Positions 1 to 10,166 of a DNA stretch of 64,000 nucleotides are shown here, one piece after another (position 1 is the stretch's first letter; each line of letters begins with the position of its first letter). The position numbers were made by a program, and so were the translations under genes. Source of the DNA: Mantamonas sphyraenae (lineage: Eukaryota; CRuMs; Mantamonadidae). A model generated the notes under the pieces. It ran no database searches. It was not told the DNA's origin and worked only from the letters and a program-made list of their open reading frames with translations. The stretch is from contig JAPMXV010000005.1 of assembly GCA_026936335.1 (NCBI GenBank), positions 336,636 through 400,635 on the forward strand. The letters run 5' to 3'.

Positions 1-624
1 CTGGCCGTAGGCAAGAACAACGTGGCGTTCATGTGCCTGTTCCTGCGCTCGCGTCTGGACGAGTGCATCAAGCTGCTGTGTGACACAGAGCGCGTGCCCG
101 AGGCAGCGTTCCTTGCACGCACGTACAAACCGTCCAGCGTGAGCGCAATTGTGAGCACGTGGAAGGCGGCGCTTGTAGAAATCAACGAGCGGGCAAGCGA
201 GTCTTTGGCTGACCCGCAGGAGTACCCCAACCTGTTTCCGGATTGGGACTGGGCGCTGTTGGCCGATCGTCTGCTGAGCGAGGAGCGTGCGGAACCGGTC
301 AGCGCACTTCACTACCCGGACTACTACACAGACCTTGACCGACAGGTGATTGCAGAGCTGAAGGAGCAGGCGCTCAATGAGCAGTACACGCACGACGCTG
401 GGGAGATGGAGGACGGCGAGGCTGGAGACGAGGCTGGCGGCGACGCGGACGATGTCGAAGCAGTCACCGCACAGGATGGAGGCGTTGATACGTCTGTCAA
501 CGAGGGCGAAGAGGAAGGTGATGGCGGAGCCGAGGATGCAGGTGAGGAGGAGGCGGTGGACGAGGCCGACGCGCTGGCCGCCGAGCTGGAGCTGGATCTG
601 GAGGGGGAGGACGACGAGGCTTAG
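1..624 (+). CDS. COPB2: Coatomer subunit beta' (COPB2), C-terminal part
   Basis: The reading frame is open from base 1, so this is the 3' end of a gene that starts outside the window; it gives 207 residues ending in TAG. The segment GKNNVAFMCLFLR, followed by EAAFLARTYKPS and then ESLADPQEYPNLFPDW, is the conserved alpha-solenoid C-terminus of the beta' subunit of the COPI coat. In this family that region follows two N-terminal WD40 propellers, which are missing here only because of the window edge. COPI coats Golgi-derived retrograde vesicles, and beta' binds dilysine cargo tails through its propellers. The last 80 residues are strongly acidic (runs of Glu/Asp with Ala/Gly), as is common for the tail of this subunit. 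The next gene begins about 105 nt downstream on the same strand. Confidence 0.9.
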   Translation: MAVGKNNVAFMCLFLRSRLDECIKLLCDTERVPEAAFLARTYKPSSVSAIVSTWKAALVEINERASESLADPQEYPNLFPDWDWALLADRLLSEERAEPVSALHYPDYYTDLDRQVIAELKEQALNEQYTHDAGEMEDGEAGDEAGGDADDVEAVTAQDGGVDTSVNEGEEEGDGGAEDAGEEEAVDEADALAAELELDLEGEDDEA

Positions 625-729
625 GCAATTTTTGGGACACGACGAATGAAGGTTGGTTTGGCAAAAACTAGGTGAGACTCTTGCGCTTCGTGCGAAGACG
701 GAGCAAAAGAAAGCGTGGCGTTCCCCTCG

Positions 730-3700
730 ATGAGCAGCACCAAGCATCCGCCCCCGGACGCGTTCAATCGAGCAGGAACGGTGCGCAACGCCCACGCAGT
801 GCTGAGCAAGGGCAGACGCACGGGGAAGTCGAGTGGGACAAGCAGTGGTGGCGGACAGCAGAGCCAGCAAAGGAGCAAGCGAAGGGTGCCGATTGCCACA
901 AACTACCACCGGCAAAACACGCTGCACAACGTGATTGCGCCTGAATTTCCCTTTCTTCAAGAGGAATTTGACCGATTGGATGCAGGCGACAAATTTCTTC
1001 AGGGTGGCGGCAGCAGGATGCGCGGGAATGGGTCCAGGAGCCGGGTGTCGTCGAGCAGCAGCTCGGTGCTCGGGGAGACGCTGGAAGAACTGCTGCACAG
1101 CAACGAGCGGCTGTACGGCAACACGCCAGGGGAACCCATTTACCAGATGGAGGGAATGTCGTCTGAGCAAATGATGGCTGTGCAGGCAGCACGAATGACG
1201 TCTGCGCGGAAGAACAAAGGCGAAGGCGAAACGGATACCACCAATGTACGGGTGGTGAACCTGGTGATGGACGAGGAGAAGAGACACACAAGCAAGAGGA
1301 GTGGCAGCAGCAAGGATGGGAAGCGCACAAGCAGAGCACAAAGTAGCGGGGATAGCATGCGGGCGCTGAGCGTGGTGTCAAGTCAGTCGTTGGGCAGGCG
1401 GCACCCAACGGACAACGACAACGACGAAGACGACGACAAAGAGGCTGCGGAGAAACGCACCGGCCACAAACGTCGCCCTCACACCTCCCATGGATCTCGG
1501 AACCCTCCACGTAGTACGTTTGCAGCAAAGCCAAGCTACATGGAGAAGAAACGAGGCGGGAGTGCAGCGCGGCAAAGGCAACGGCGCGCAGTCGCCGCTG
1601 CATCGGACTCGGACAAGAAACGGATCAATGGACGTGTTCCATCGGCCACAAGGCGCCTGGAGGGGTTGCAGGAGGAGGGAGACGGGCCTGGAATGCGGGA
1701 GGGGTCGCTGGAGCTGCGAAACGAGAGCGAGAGCGAGGACGAGGACGTGAGCGAGCTGGACATGCTGGACGACGACCACTCGTTGGCAATGGACTGGGCA
1801 GACGGCCAGATGAGCAGCACCACGCGTGAGAACAGACATGAAGAGATTCACAGGGATGCGGCGTCGTCAACACGGCAAGGAGGGCGAGTGGAAGTGATTG
1901 ACGAACGCACAGCAGACAGACACACGGGAGCGCGACATGGCGTGGTGCACCGCAAGGTGGGCCATCGCAATGCAGCGACCAAGCTGTCGCGCAAAGCAGA
2001 CAAACTGGATTTGGTGGCGTCCGGCGATGGGACGTCGAGTTTTGGCATCCATCCAGACCTGGCCGAAGCAGCGGCGCTGGGCAAGTCGTTCAAGACCACG
2101 CACGAGTTTGGACGCCGTCCGAAAAAGACAAGTGGCGATCTGAGCTTCCGCTCAGACGCGGGGGGCAGCATTGCACACCAGGAACAGCTGCGCAGGGAAA
2201 GACTGTCTGTGGTGAGCCGCGGCGGGAGCGGCGCACGATCCAATCGGACAGAGACAGAGCACGATGTGCTGCATAGCACAACGGCACCTTTGTCGCCAAG
2301 ACGCAAGTATGGAGAATTGGGAGAGCAGATTGCGGCGTCTCTGGGCATAGAGAGCACAAACATGGCGAACGTAAGCCCAAGGCGGCCTGGAGATGCTGAA
2401 CGTGGTGACGGGACGCGAAGTACACATGCACAACAGAGACAGGAAGTGAAGCATCGGCTGCGTGAAGATTGGCTGCTGAGTACGGTGGAGGAAGGAGACA
2501 TGGAGGAAGAGCTGGACGGATTTGTGTACGGGGTGCTTGGAGCATTTGGGTCTGCAGAGGGATCACGCGTGGAGGCGCCTGTGATTCCCGAGTCTCGCAT
2601 TCCGCAGCAATACCACAAGCTCAAGAGCCAACCAAGTGTGTTTTCCAGCCAGGTGCTGGGCGAGACGAGCCGAGTGGTGTTTGACGAGGAGACACGTCTG
2701 TTTCAGTCGGCAGCGTTCCCGTCGAGCAAGCCATCGGGCAGAATGGAAGTGCTGGAGCTGACGCGTACGCTTGGAAAGATGCTGCGCAAGGTAACGCCTG
2801 CAGAGTTTACAACGCAGGCGAGCGAGCAGGAGTCGACGGTGGCGCTGTACACCTTTGAGGAGCTGTTTGGCGAGGAGCTGCATGTGCTGGATGTAGTGTT
2901 GTCCGAAGTGGTGCGCCAGGTGTTTGTCAACTGTGTGGAGCGTGGCCTGCTTCTGGAGCACCTGCGGGCGCGTGTGATGAGCATCCAGGCGGTGGTGGCG
3001 AAGCGGTTCAACCGTATGCGGCACGATCTGGAGTACTATCAGCACTTTGAGAAGGAAAGAAAGAGGATGCAGCACGAGATCAAAATGTGGAAGGGTGGGT
3101 ACAAGGAACTGCGGCACGAATACGACCGCCTGATGCGTCGGTCGGACAGGCTGGAGGAGACGCTGCAACAACAGATGCGAGAGCGGTCGCAGGCCAACCG
3201 ACTGTACCAGCGCATTGTAGAGCTGCGTCGACAGGACCAGGTGGAGATGGCACGTGTGTTGGCGCAGGACTTTGATGTGGATTCGCTTCCGAAGGAGGAG
3301 ATCCTGGCCATTGCGGAGCAGCTCGAGTTTAGTGCCACCAACACACTGGATTTGGGTGTCAAGAACCAAGCAAATGCGGTGCAGTTCCTGATGTCGTTCA
3401 TGTCCAACATGGAGAGACACATCCACTCGCTGGAAGTGCAGCGCAAGCTGCGCAGTGCGAAAGAGCAGGTCGGCAACGCAGACCATAGTGGAGGCTTCAT
3501 TCCCTACAACGCTCGCGAGCTGGTGCAGCAAGTACTGAAGCTCACCCAGCGGCTGAAAGATCTGGTGGAGGCCGGCAAAGACGAGCGTGTGATGAGCAAG
3601 GGCGATCTGCAAAGTGAACTGGACCGACTGAACGAGATTGCACAGCGGGAGGCCAATGGAGAGTTGAAAGCAGAGCTGGCTGCACTGGAGAAACGAGCTC

Positions 3701-5865
3701 GGGAGGAGGCGGAGGAGGCGGCGCGAGCGCGGCTGGAAGCGGAGGAGGCAGCGCGGAAAGTGGAAACCGCGGACTTTGGGATGCAAGTGGACATGATGGC
3801 AGAGATTAAGGAGGCGCTGTCGCAGTCGACGGGCAAGAAGAAGAAGAAGAAACTGAGTGGGAACAAGCGGTTGCTTCGGTCATTCAAGACGAACGACGTC
3901 CACATGCAACAGATGCTGCGCAACCACACGGGGGGAGGCATTGAAGTGCGCTCGCGGATGTGGCTGCATCGTTTCATGCGCATGTCGTACACCACGAAGC
4001 GGGCAGCGGATCTTGCCGGCGAAGGGCGCAACAGCACTGAACGCAAGAGCAGCAGCACCGCTGTCGGCTTTGGTGGTGCTGGCCATGGCCTGGTGGGAGG
4101 CACGGGACACCGTTCTCCGTCTCCGTCCCCGTCGCTGTCGCCGTCTCCGTCCCCGTCTCCTGGGCTTCAACGATCAGGTGGAAGCAGCAGCAGCCTAAAC
4201 CTGGCCACTCCAGGCACTTCTGCAGGTGGCGTTGAGTACTCGATTAGCAATGGCAGTAGCAGCAGTGGTGGCGGCGGCGGCGGAAGCGATGGTGGAGAAG
4301 GCACAAGCGGACGCCGAGGTGGACCAGGCAACCCAATGGGCCATGCCACGCTGGCCGAGCATTTCGTGCAGTTCCTGAAGGAGAAGTATGGGTTCCAGAA
4401 GCTGGTGGAGATGAACTGTGCGTTTGTGGTGGCAAGCATCCAGTCGCATCGCGAGAGCGACCCTGCGGTGGAGTTGTACGCGCGGTTCCTTGAGGGCAGA
4501 TTCACGGTGGAGATGATGGATGCGTTTTTCCGTGCATCGGAATTGCTGGATTCGCTGGATGTGGGCAACACATTTCCAGGGTTCGAGGGGGACGACATGT
4601 GCAATCGCTATGTGTGCCTGTACAGGTGCATGGCGGTGAACCAAGAGATCTTTGGGGAGCGCCCTTTTGAAGCAGAAGCGGAGTACATTGCTCGCCTGCA
4701 AGAAAAGGCTGTGCCTGTGGAGGAGAAGGACTACGCGAACGAGCACCACCTGATGTCGCGCAACTTCCAGTTGAAGATCCGCTGGATCGACTTTATGATG
4801 GAGATGTGCGTGGAGTACGAGAATCTGGAGCGCGCGCTGCAGATGTACATCGACCAGCTGTTCCGAGAGTACGACGAGAACGGCGACGGGGTCCTTGAGT
4901 GGGATGAGTTCCAGGAGATCATCACCAACGTGAACGAGAACGTGACACACGCGCAAGTGCGCGAGCTGTGGGAGCGTGCGGTCCAGCTAAACCAACCAGC
5001 GATGAGCAAGTACATCAACCGAGCGGCTTTGCAGGGCTTGGAAGACGAGACACGGTTGTTTCGACGCAGCTTCAAAGTACTGAACGAATTCAAGGCACGG
5101 CAGGAGGAGGCGCGGTCGGAAGAGTTCCAAGAACGCCAGGCCGAGCTGGTGGGCATTGTGATGGAGCATTGGGAAAGCGTGCGAGGTGACTATGCGGCGT
5201 TTGCTGAGCGGTTGCATGAAGAAGGGTTGGACGACCTTCACGTGCGTGCTCTGAACGCACAAATGAGCTTTGAAGGTCTGGTGAAGCAGGAGAACATGCA
5301 TGGATACGAAGTGTATGCGGCATATGTGCGCTTGGTGACGATGTACGGCCACCTTGCTTTTACACGGCTGCAGGAAGAAAAGGCACGTGCTAGCGAGGTG
5401 AATCCGTCGCTACTGCAGCGTGACCTGGACCTGCTGCATGGGATGGCCAACATCAGCAGATGGTACAGCGACGCAGTGATCACGGTGCAGAAGGAGGGTC
5501 TGCAGGTTGTGGAGGCAGCGAAGAAGCGAGAGGGGAAACGAGGAGGCAACGACGAAGACGACGAGAATGATGTGAAGGAGACGTTTGACGAGGAGAGAGT
5601 GCAGGAATTGCAACGACTGGAAGGCTTGTTGCAGCGTGTGCTGGATCCAAAGCGTGGATTTACGCAGGCGGGCCATCTGCGCGAAGTGTTTTCGTTTGAT
5701 TGGAGCATGGTGCAGACGGATGACAGCGAGGAGGAGGAAGAATCCTCTTCGTCGAGACGGAGTTCGGCAAGTGTTTCTCGCAAAGGGTCTGTTTCGACGA
5801 CGCCACGCAAGGGAAAGCGGGCGCGGCGCAAGAGCAGTGTGAGCGGGAAACCGCCGCGAGGATGA
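730..5865 (+). CDS. Large coiled-coil EF-hand protein, probable axonemal/TSNAXIP1-like
   Basis: A protein of 1,711 residues encoded in one exon. I chose the ATG at 730; the frame is open slightly further upstream but only from a GTG. Residues 1-650 are low complexity, charged and Ser/Arg-rich. Residues about 670-760 contain YTFEELFGEEL, then VVRQVFVNCVERGLLLEHLR, which fits the pattern of the TSNAXIP1 N-terminal/axonemal dynein light-chain-like region of flagellar proteins. Long coiled coils follow (about 760-870 and 940-1015), then a run of lysines and a Ser/Gly-rich linker. A canonical EF-hand loop, DENGDGVLEWDE, lies near residue 1380. The tail is acidic and then basic and Ser-rich. What I see is coiled coil plus EF-hand. 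The flagellar role is inferred from one motif, so a general cytoskeletal calcium sensor is also possible. Confidence 0.72.
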   Translation: MSSTKHPPPDAFNRAGTVRNAHAVLSKGRRTGKSSGTSSGGGQQSQQRSKRRVPIATNYHRQNTLHNVIAPEFPFLQEEFDRLDAGDKFLQGGGSRMRGNGSRSRVSSSSSSVLGETLEELLHSNERLYGNTPGEPIYQMEGMSSEQMMAVQAARMTSARKNKGEGETDTTNVRVVNLVMDEEKRHTSKRSGSSKDGKRTSRAQSSGDSMRALSVVSSQSLGRRHPTDNDNDEDDDKEAAEKRTGHKRRPHTSHGSRNPPRSTFAAKPSYMEKKRGGSAARQRQRRAVAAASDSDKKRINGRVPSATRRLEGLQEEGDGPGMREGSLELRNESESEDEDVSELDMLDDDHSLAMDWADGQMSSTTRENRHEEIHRDAASSTRQGGRVEVIDERTADRHTGARHGVVHRKVGHRNAATKLSRKADKLDLVASGDGTSSFGIHPDLAEAAALGKSFKTTHEFGRRPKKTSGDLSFRSDAGGSIAHQEQLRRERLSVVSRGGSGARSNRTETEHDVLHSTTAPLSPRRKYGELGEQIAASLGIESTNMANVSPRRPGDAERGDGTRSTHAQQRQEVKHRLREDWLLSTVEEGDMEEELDGFVYGVLGAFGSAEGSRVEAPVIPESRIPQQYHKLKSQPSVFSSQVLGETSRVVFDEETRLFQSAAFPSSKPSGRMEVLELTRTLGKMLRKVTPAEFTTQASEQESTVALYTFEELFGEELHVLDVVLSEVVRQVFVNCVERGLLLEHLRARVMSIQAVVAKRFNRMRHDLEYYQHFEKERKRMQHEIKMWKGGYKELRHEYDRLMRRSDRLEETLQQQMRERSQANRLYQRIVELRRQDQVEMARVLAQDFDVDSLPKEEILAIAEQLEFSATNTLDLGVKNQANAVQFLMSFMSNMERHIHSLEVQRKLRSAKEQVGNADHSGGFIPYNARELVQQVLKLTQRLKDLVEAGKDERVMSKGDLQSELDRLNEIAQREANGELKAELAALEKRAREEAEEAARARLEAEEAARKVETADFGMQVDMMAEIKEALSQSTGKKKKKKLSGNKRLLRSFKTNDVHMQQMLRNHTGGGIEVRSRMWLHRFMRMSYTTKRAADLAGEGRNSTERKSSSTAVGFGGAGHGLVGGTGHRSPSPSPSLSPSPSPSPGLQRSGGSSSSLNLATPGTSAGGVEYSISNGSSSSGGGGGGSDGGEGTSGRRGGPGNPMGHATLAEHFVQFLKEKYGFQKLVEMNCAFVVASIQSHRESDPAVELYARFLEGRFTVEMMDAFFRASELLDSLDVGNTFPGFEGDDMCNRYVCLYRCMAVNQEIFGERPFEAEAEYIARLQEKAVPVEEKDYANEHHLMSRNFQLKIRWIDFMMEMCVEYENLERALQMYIDQLFREYDENGDGVLEWDEFQEIITNVNENVTHAQVRELWERAVQLNQPAMSKYINRAALQGLEDETRLFRRSFKVLNEFKARQEEARSEEFQERQAELVGIVMEHWESVRGDYAAFAERLHEEGLDDLHVRALNAQMSFEGLVKQENMHGYEVYAAYVRLVTMYGHLAFTRLQEEKARASEVNPSLLQRDLDLLHGMANISRWYSDAVITVQKEGLQVVEAAKKREGKRGGNDEDDENDVKETFDEERVQELQRLEGLLQRVLDPKRGFTQAGHLREVFSFDWSMVQTDDSEEEEESSSSRRSSASVSRKGSVSTTPRKGKRARRKSSVSGKPPRG

Positions 5866-5922
5866 GTGTGGTGGAAGGACAGACGAAGAAAGTGTTGACT
5901 GAATGCACCTGTGAATTCTCAT

Positions 5923-7931
5923 TCATTGTTTGTCCAAAGCTCCCTCGAGGGCGCGAAACAGGCGCCAGAAGCGCATGCCGTTGCCTCTGCCACGGCGAAG
6001 GTCGAGGACGACATCGTAGTCGAGGGTGCGCACCAGGGCGGCGTCAAAAAGGACAGTGTCGTTGGCGTCTTTGATGACGATGGTGGCGGTGTCCTGATTC
6101 AGGGTTGCTTCCTCGCCGTCGAGGAGGTGTTTGGACAGGGTGAGGAGGACGCGTTGTTGGAGCTCAGCGACGCCCTCAGGGCATGGTAGCGCGATGCGGG
6201 TGGCGCGTTTGGTGACGCCAATGGGAGGAAGGTCTGCCACACCCGGGGGTAGCTCATCGACGTCGACATGAGTTTCGGCGCTGTCAAATATGGCACGGTA
6301 GATGGTTGGGGAGTCGATTCGGTCGACGACGAGGGAGGTGCGTGGCCGGAAGAAGCGAGTGTTGGGCGCCCCACGGAAAGTGACCTGGTCGTCGGTGGAG
6401 GAGAGATTGGCAAGGCTGCCTGCGCTGAGGGAGGTCATACTGACGTAGGCGTTGTCGATGACGTTGGCGAGGGTGGGCCTTGCGTCGTCCATGAGCTCAT
6501 CGTCCATGCTGTAGTCGTGGGCTAGGTCGTCCTGGTCCATCGAGTCTGAAAAGGAGGCCTGATCTTGAATACTGTTACTGTTTCTACTGGAGGAAGACGA
6601 GGAGGAGGTGGTGGAGGTGGAGGAGGTGGCGGAGGCGGACAACGAGACAGAGGTGCTGGTGGTCGTGTCGCTGTCGGTGGTGAGACTGATGGTTTCTGCA
6701 GAGATGATGGTGTGTGTGGACTGCTGTCGAGAGTTGTCACGACGGGCAGAGTGTGCAAGGGTATCCTGGCTGGCAATGGACGGGGTAGAAGTGAGGTCGG
6801 TGGAGATGTGCACCGACTGGGCCGCCGCAGTCCCTGTGTACGACTGTGTGGACGAGGATGCGGACGAGGAGGCGGATGCCAGCCACGGGTGGTTGATGAC
6901 TCCTTCAATGTCTATCCTGCGGCTGGGCAGGGGCTGGAGCATGGCCGTGAGGAGGTCGAGGGCGTCGTCGGAAAGCTCGTCCCGACGGGCGTCTGGCCAC
7001 GGGTACTCGCCGTGGCGGAGGATGTGCTCGTACTCACGAGAGGAGGCGTAGTCCTTACGATCGAGGTCAAACGGATAGCAGCCAAAGAGGCAACAGAAGA
7101 GGATGACGCCAGCAGCCCAGATGTCGGTGGGCGGCCCCTCGTAAGGCACCTTGTTCTGGGCACAGTTGAAGATTTCCGGGGCCGCGTAGAAGCGAGAGCA
7201 GGAGCTTGCAGAAATGGTTTGGCCAGGCTTGACCTGCTGGGCAAGGCCAAAGTCACACAGCTTGACGACGTCCTGAGCGTCAAGGAGGACGTTCTCCAGC
7301 TTCAGGTCGCGGTGCACCACGCCTCGCGAGTGGCAGTATGCCACGGCGTCCACAATCTGGCCAAAGAAGTGGCGTGCTGTGTCCTCGTCGAGTCCGTGCT
7401 CTCCCACTGCTCGCACACGAGAGGGTCAGATTTCGGCGGATTGGGGGATTTGGACGACGATCACCAGAAAAAGGGCGCGGCGGGCTACAACACAGGGCCA
7501 CACAGACCGCGGGATGGCCAGGGCGTACAGATTGGGAAGTAGGGGGTGAGAGGGAGCAACGTACCGACGCGGTTGTACATTTCGCCTCCGGTGGCGAGCT
7601 CGAGCATGAGGTAGACGTTTGTGTCGTCTTCGGCGCAGTCGAGGAGGGCGAGGATGTTGGGGTGGTCCAGCTCCTTCTGGATCTGGATCTCCTTGTTGAT
7701 GTCGAGCTTCTTCTTGATGATGGCTTGCTTGTCGATGACCTTCATGGCCACGTGACGGTGCGGGTGGTCCCTGCTGAGGTTCTGGGCGGTGGCCATGACG
7801 ACCAGGCCGTAGAAGCCTTCGCCCAGGAAGTCCCTGATGGGGAACTCTCCGTCTGCAGTGCGCATGGTCTTTTCGGAGCGCGCCGACTCGTGCACGAGGT
7901 AGGTGCAGTTCTGGGACTGGATGGTCGGCAT
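5923..7931 (-). CDS. CHK1-like serine/threonine protein kinase (two exons)
   Basis: Exon 1 is 7931-7565 and exon 2 is 7406-5923. They flank a 158-nt intron (7564-7407) with donor GTACGT and acceptor CAG; the phase-1 join gives 616 residues. The kinase domain occupies about residues 20-275, with a glycine loop GEGFYG, VAMKVIDK, catalytic loop HRDLKLEN, DFG and AAPEIF. A Ser/Thr-rich linker of about 150 residues follows. The C-terminal 130 residues (from RFFRPRTSLVV to the end) resemble the KA1-like regulatory domain of CHK1 and SNF1-related kinases. CHK1 relays DNA-damage and replication-stress signals, so a checkpoint role is plausible but rests on domain layout only; another CAMK-group kinase is the alternative. 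The gene ends 57 nt from the convergent coiled-coil gene and shares a 75-nt divergent spacer with the WD40 gene. Confidence 0.8.
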
Positions 7932-8006
7932 GGGCAGGGCAAGTTGGTGGCGGCGGGGCAGGCGCCCCAGAGGCCAATCAATCTGACATCATCAAACAAA
8001 AGGCCA
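7932..8006. promoter_or_regulatory. Divergent intergenic spacer, kinase / WD40 gene
   Basis: These 75 nt separate the ATG of the CHK1-like kinase (minus) from the ATG of the WD40 gene (plus), so both promoters must lie here or inside the neighbouring coding sequence. I see no clear TATA box or other recognisable element. Confidence 0.35.
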
Positions 8007-10095
8007 ATGCATCGAAACCCGTTTGAGTCACTGTCGCCGCGGAGCCATGGCAGCTCGTACAGTGGTGGTAGCAGCAGTGGACGGTGGAACCCATTTGCCT
8101 CGGGAGACGAGCAGGAGAACTCGGCTCCGAACAAACGACGCGGCAGGCGGGAGGTGGATGATGTGGGACGTCGATTGGCGGTGGTGAAGGAAGCTCCCAT
8201 GCAGCAACGACGCGGGGTGCTGAACCGCAGCGGGGCTTCGGATCTGGAAAGCTCGTTTGTTGCGGCGCTTTCGGAATCGCGCCAAGCCGCGACCCTGTCT
8301 CAGGAGAGCGGGGCCGGGAACGGGCACGTGAACCAGCTTCTGAGCAGCACACATGCATCTGTATCCCCAGAGCAGACACAGGGCAGTAGGTCACTTTCAC
8401 TGTCGCTGGGAGAAGTGAACGGTGACGAGGCGGCGGGAAACGTGCCAACGGTTCGCGCGGGGAACGGATTCCGCAAGTTCACCACGGAGACGACGGCAGA
8501 TGAGATGCTGGCACGATACCAGCATGACGAATCGCAGCTGGATTTGTTGATGGCCGACGCAGGGGACATGACAAAGCTCATGCAGCCGCGGGCAAGCAGC
8601 AACAAAGTGCAGAGCCGACACTATGGTGAGTTGTGTGTGGGCGCGAGGCAAAAGGCAGAGTCGGGGAGGGAGATGGGCCTGTTCTGACACGTGCGGACAC
8701 TGCATGTTTGTGTACGCTGTAGCGTCCATCAACACGGTGGATGCCATCTTTAGCGACCTGCAGCAGACAAAGGACGAGCTGCTGCGGGAAGAGAACCGAC
8801 TTGGGCGGGAGCGACGCAAGAAGCGGAACGAACTGCGAGACGTTGAAATGGAGCTGGCACGGCTGGAAGACAAACGAAGGCAGCTGCAGCACAATATCGA
8901 AACGCTTGGGGCACGGGAGGAGGTGATGCGTGGACAGATCGAACACGTCGAAACACAAATCGAACAGATCAGCGTGCAGAGCAAGGCATACGAAAAGCAG
9001 GTGAGAACGATCAAGGCACACGTGGATGAGGTGCGTCAGGAAGTAGGTGCCAAGGGTGGGGCACTGGAAATGAGCCACAGCAGCAGCGGATCGTCGTCGT
9101 CGTCGTCGTCGTCGTCGGTGGCGTCCGGGTCTGCGGCTGCACGGGCCATGAATGACAGCATGAGTGCTGCGCGGACGTTCAACAACAGCTCGCAGACCTG
9201 GGAGGGCCACGAGGGGGTAGTGATCTGCGGAAAGCTGCTGGGCAAGCAAGCAGTGTCTGGAAGCACAGACGGGACGGTGCGACTGTGGGATGTGAGCAGC
9301 GGGGAGGAGCTGGCAGTGTTGGAACTGGACTTTGAGTTGCGTTGCCTGGATGTGGACCACAACACGTTGGTGTGTGGAGGCGGAAACGGAGACAAGGGCA
9401 TCGTGGAGGTGTACGAGGTGCGTGGAGAGGGAGAGCAGGAACGGGTGGCTCGTTCACAGCGGCTGGAGGGACACAGTGGGGCAGTGAGCTGTGTGCAAGT
9501 GAACCAAGGGATGGTGGTAAGCGGATCAATCGACAAGACGGTGCGGGTTTGGGAGCTGGAGTCTGGCAAGTGCAAGCAGACGCTGGGTGCGCACAAGGGT
9601 GTGGTGACGTCTCTGTGGTTCGAAGACCATGCACTGGCTACGGCTTGCTCGGACGGATGGGTGCGACTGTGGGATCTGAACGACGAAGAGGCGCAAGAGC
9701 CGACGCGCAAGTTTTACCACCAGCAAAGCATCTCGTCACTGAAAATCTACAGGGATGACCACACGATGCTCATGGTGACTGCTGCGAATCTGGATGACCA
9801 ACAACGTGGAGGAAGCATCAAGATTTGGGACATGGTACCGTCGAAGGTCAAGTGCGTGCATCACATCACACGCATCGGCATTGTGCGAGACATGCGCGTG
9901 GGGGCACACGAGCTTGCGTTCACAGCCGGCGATGCCATTCACTTTATCTCGTTGTCCTCCTTCCGTCCGGTGGCCCACTACTGGGCACACGACGGCGCGG
10001 TGCACTTTATCGACGTGGACGAGGCAACGCACCGGATGGTCAGCGGCGGAGTGGATGGTTCTGTGCGTTTCTGGCGGCTGAGACACCGCACCTGA
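8007..10095 (+). CDS. Coiled-coil WD40-repeat protein, possibly Mdv1-like (two exons)
   Basis: Exon 1 is 8007-8625 and exon 2 is 8723-10095. The 97-nt intron (8626-8722) has donor GTGAGT and acceptor TAG; the phase-1 join gives 663 residues. The first 206 residues are disordered and Ser-rich. Residues about 219-314 form a long, highly charged coiled coil starting LQQTKDELLREENR. A serine run encoded by a TCG microsatellite (about 9091-9117) links it to six or seven WD40 repeats from residue 365 to the end, with repeat cores such as DGTVRLWD, DKTVRVWE, DGWVRLWD and DGSVRFW. Coiled coil followed by a C-terminal propeller is the layout of Mdv1/Caf4 adaptors in mitochondrial fission and also of striatin- or TRAF7-type proteins. 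A scaffold role is safe; the specific pathway is inference. Confidence 0.78.
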
Positions 10096-10166
10096 TTGTG
10101 GGCCAGTTGAGGATGGCATGGAAACAGGAATGAAACAGCGCTGCCGCATCCACCAAAAGGAGGACG

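Noticed and set aside
9091..9117. TCG/GTC microsatellite as a regulatory repeat
   Set aside because: It lies in frame within the WD40 gene and encodes a serine linker; the same applies to the run near 24200-24240.
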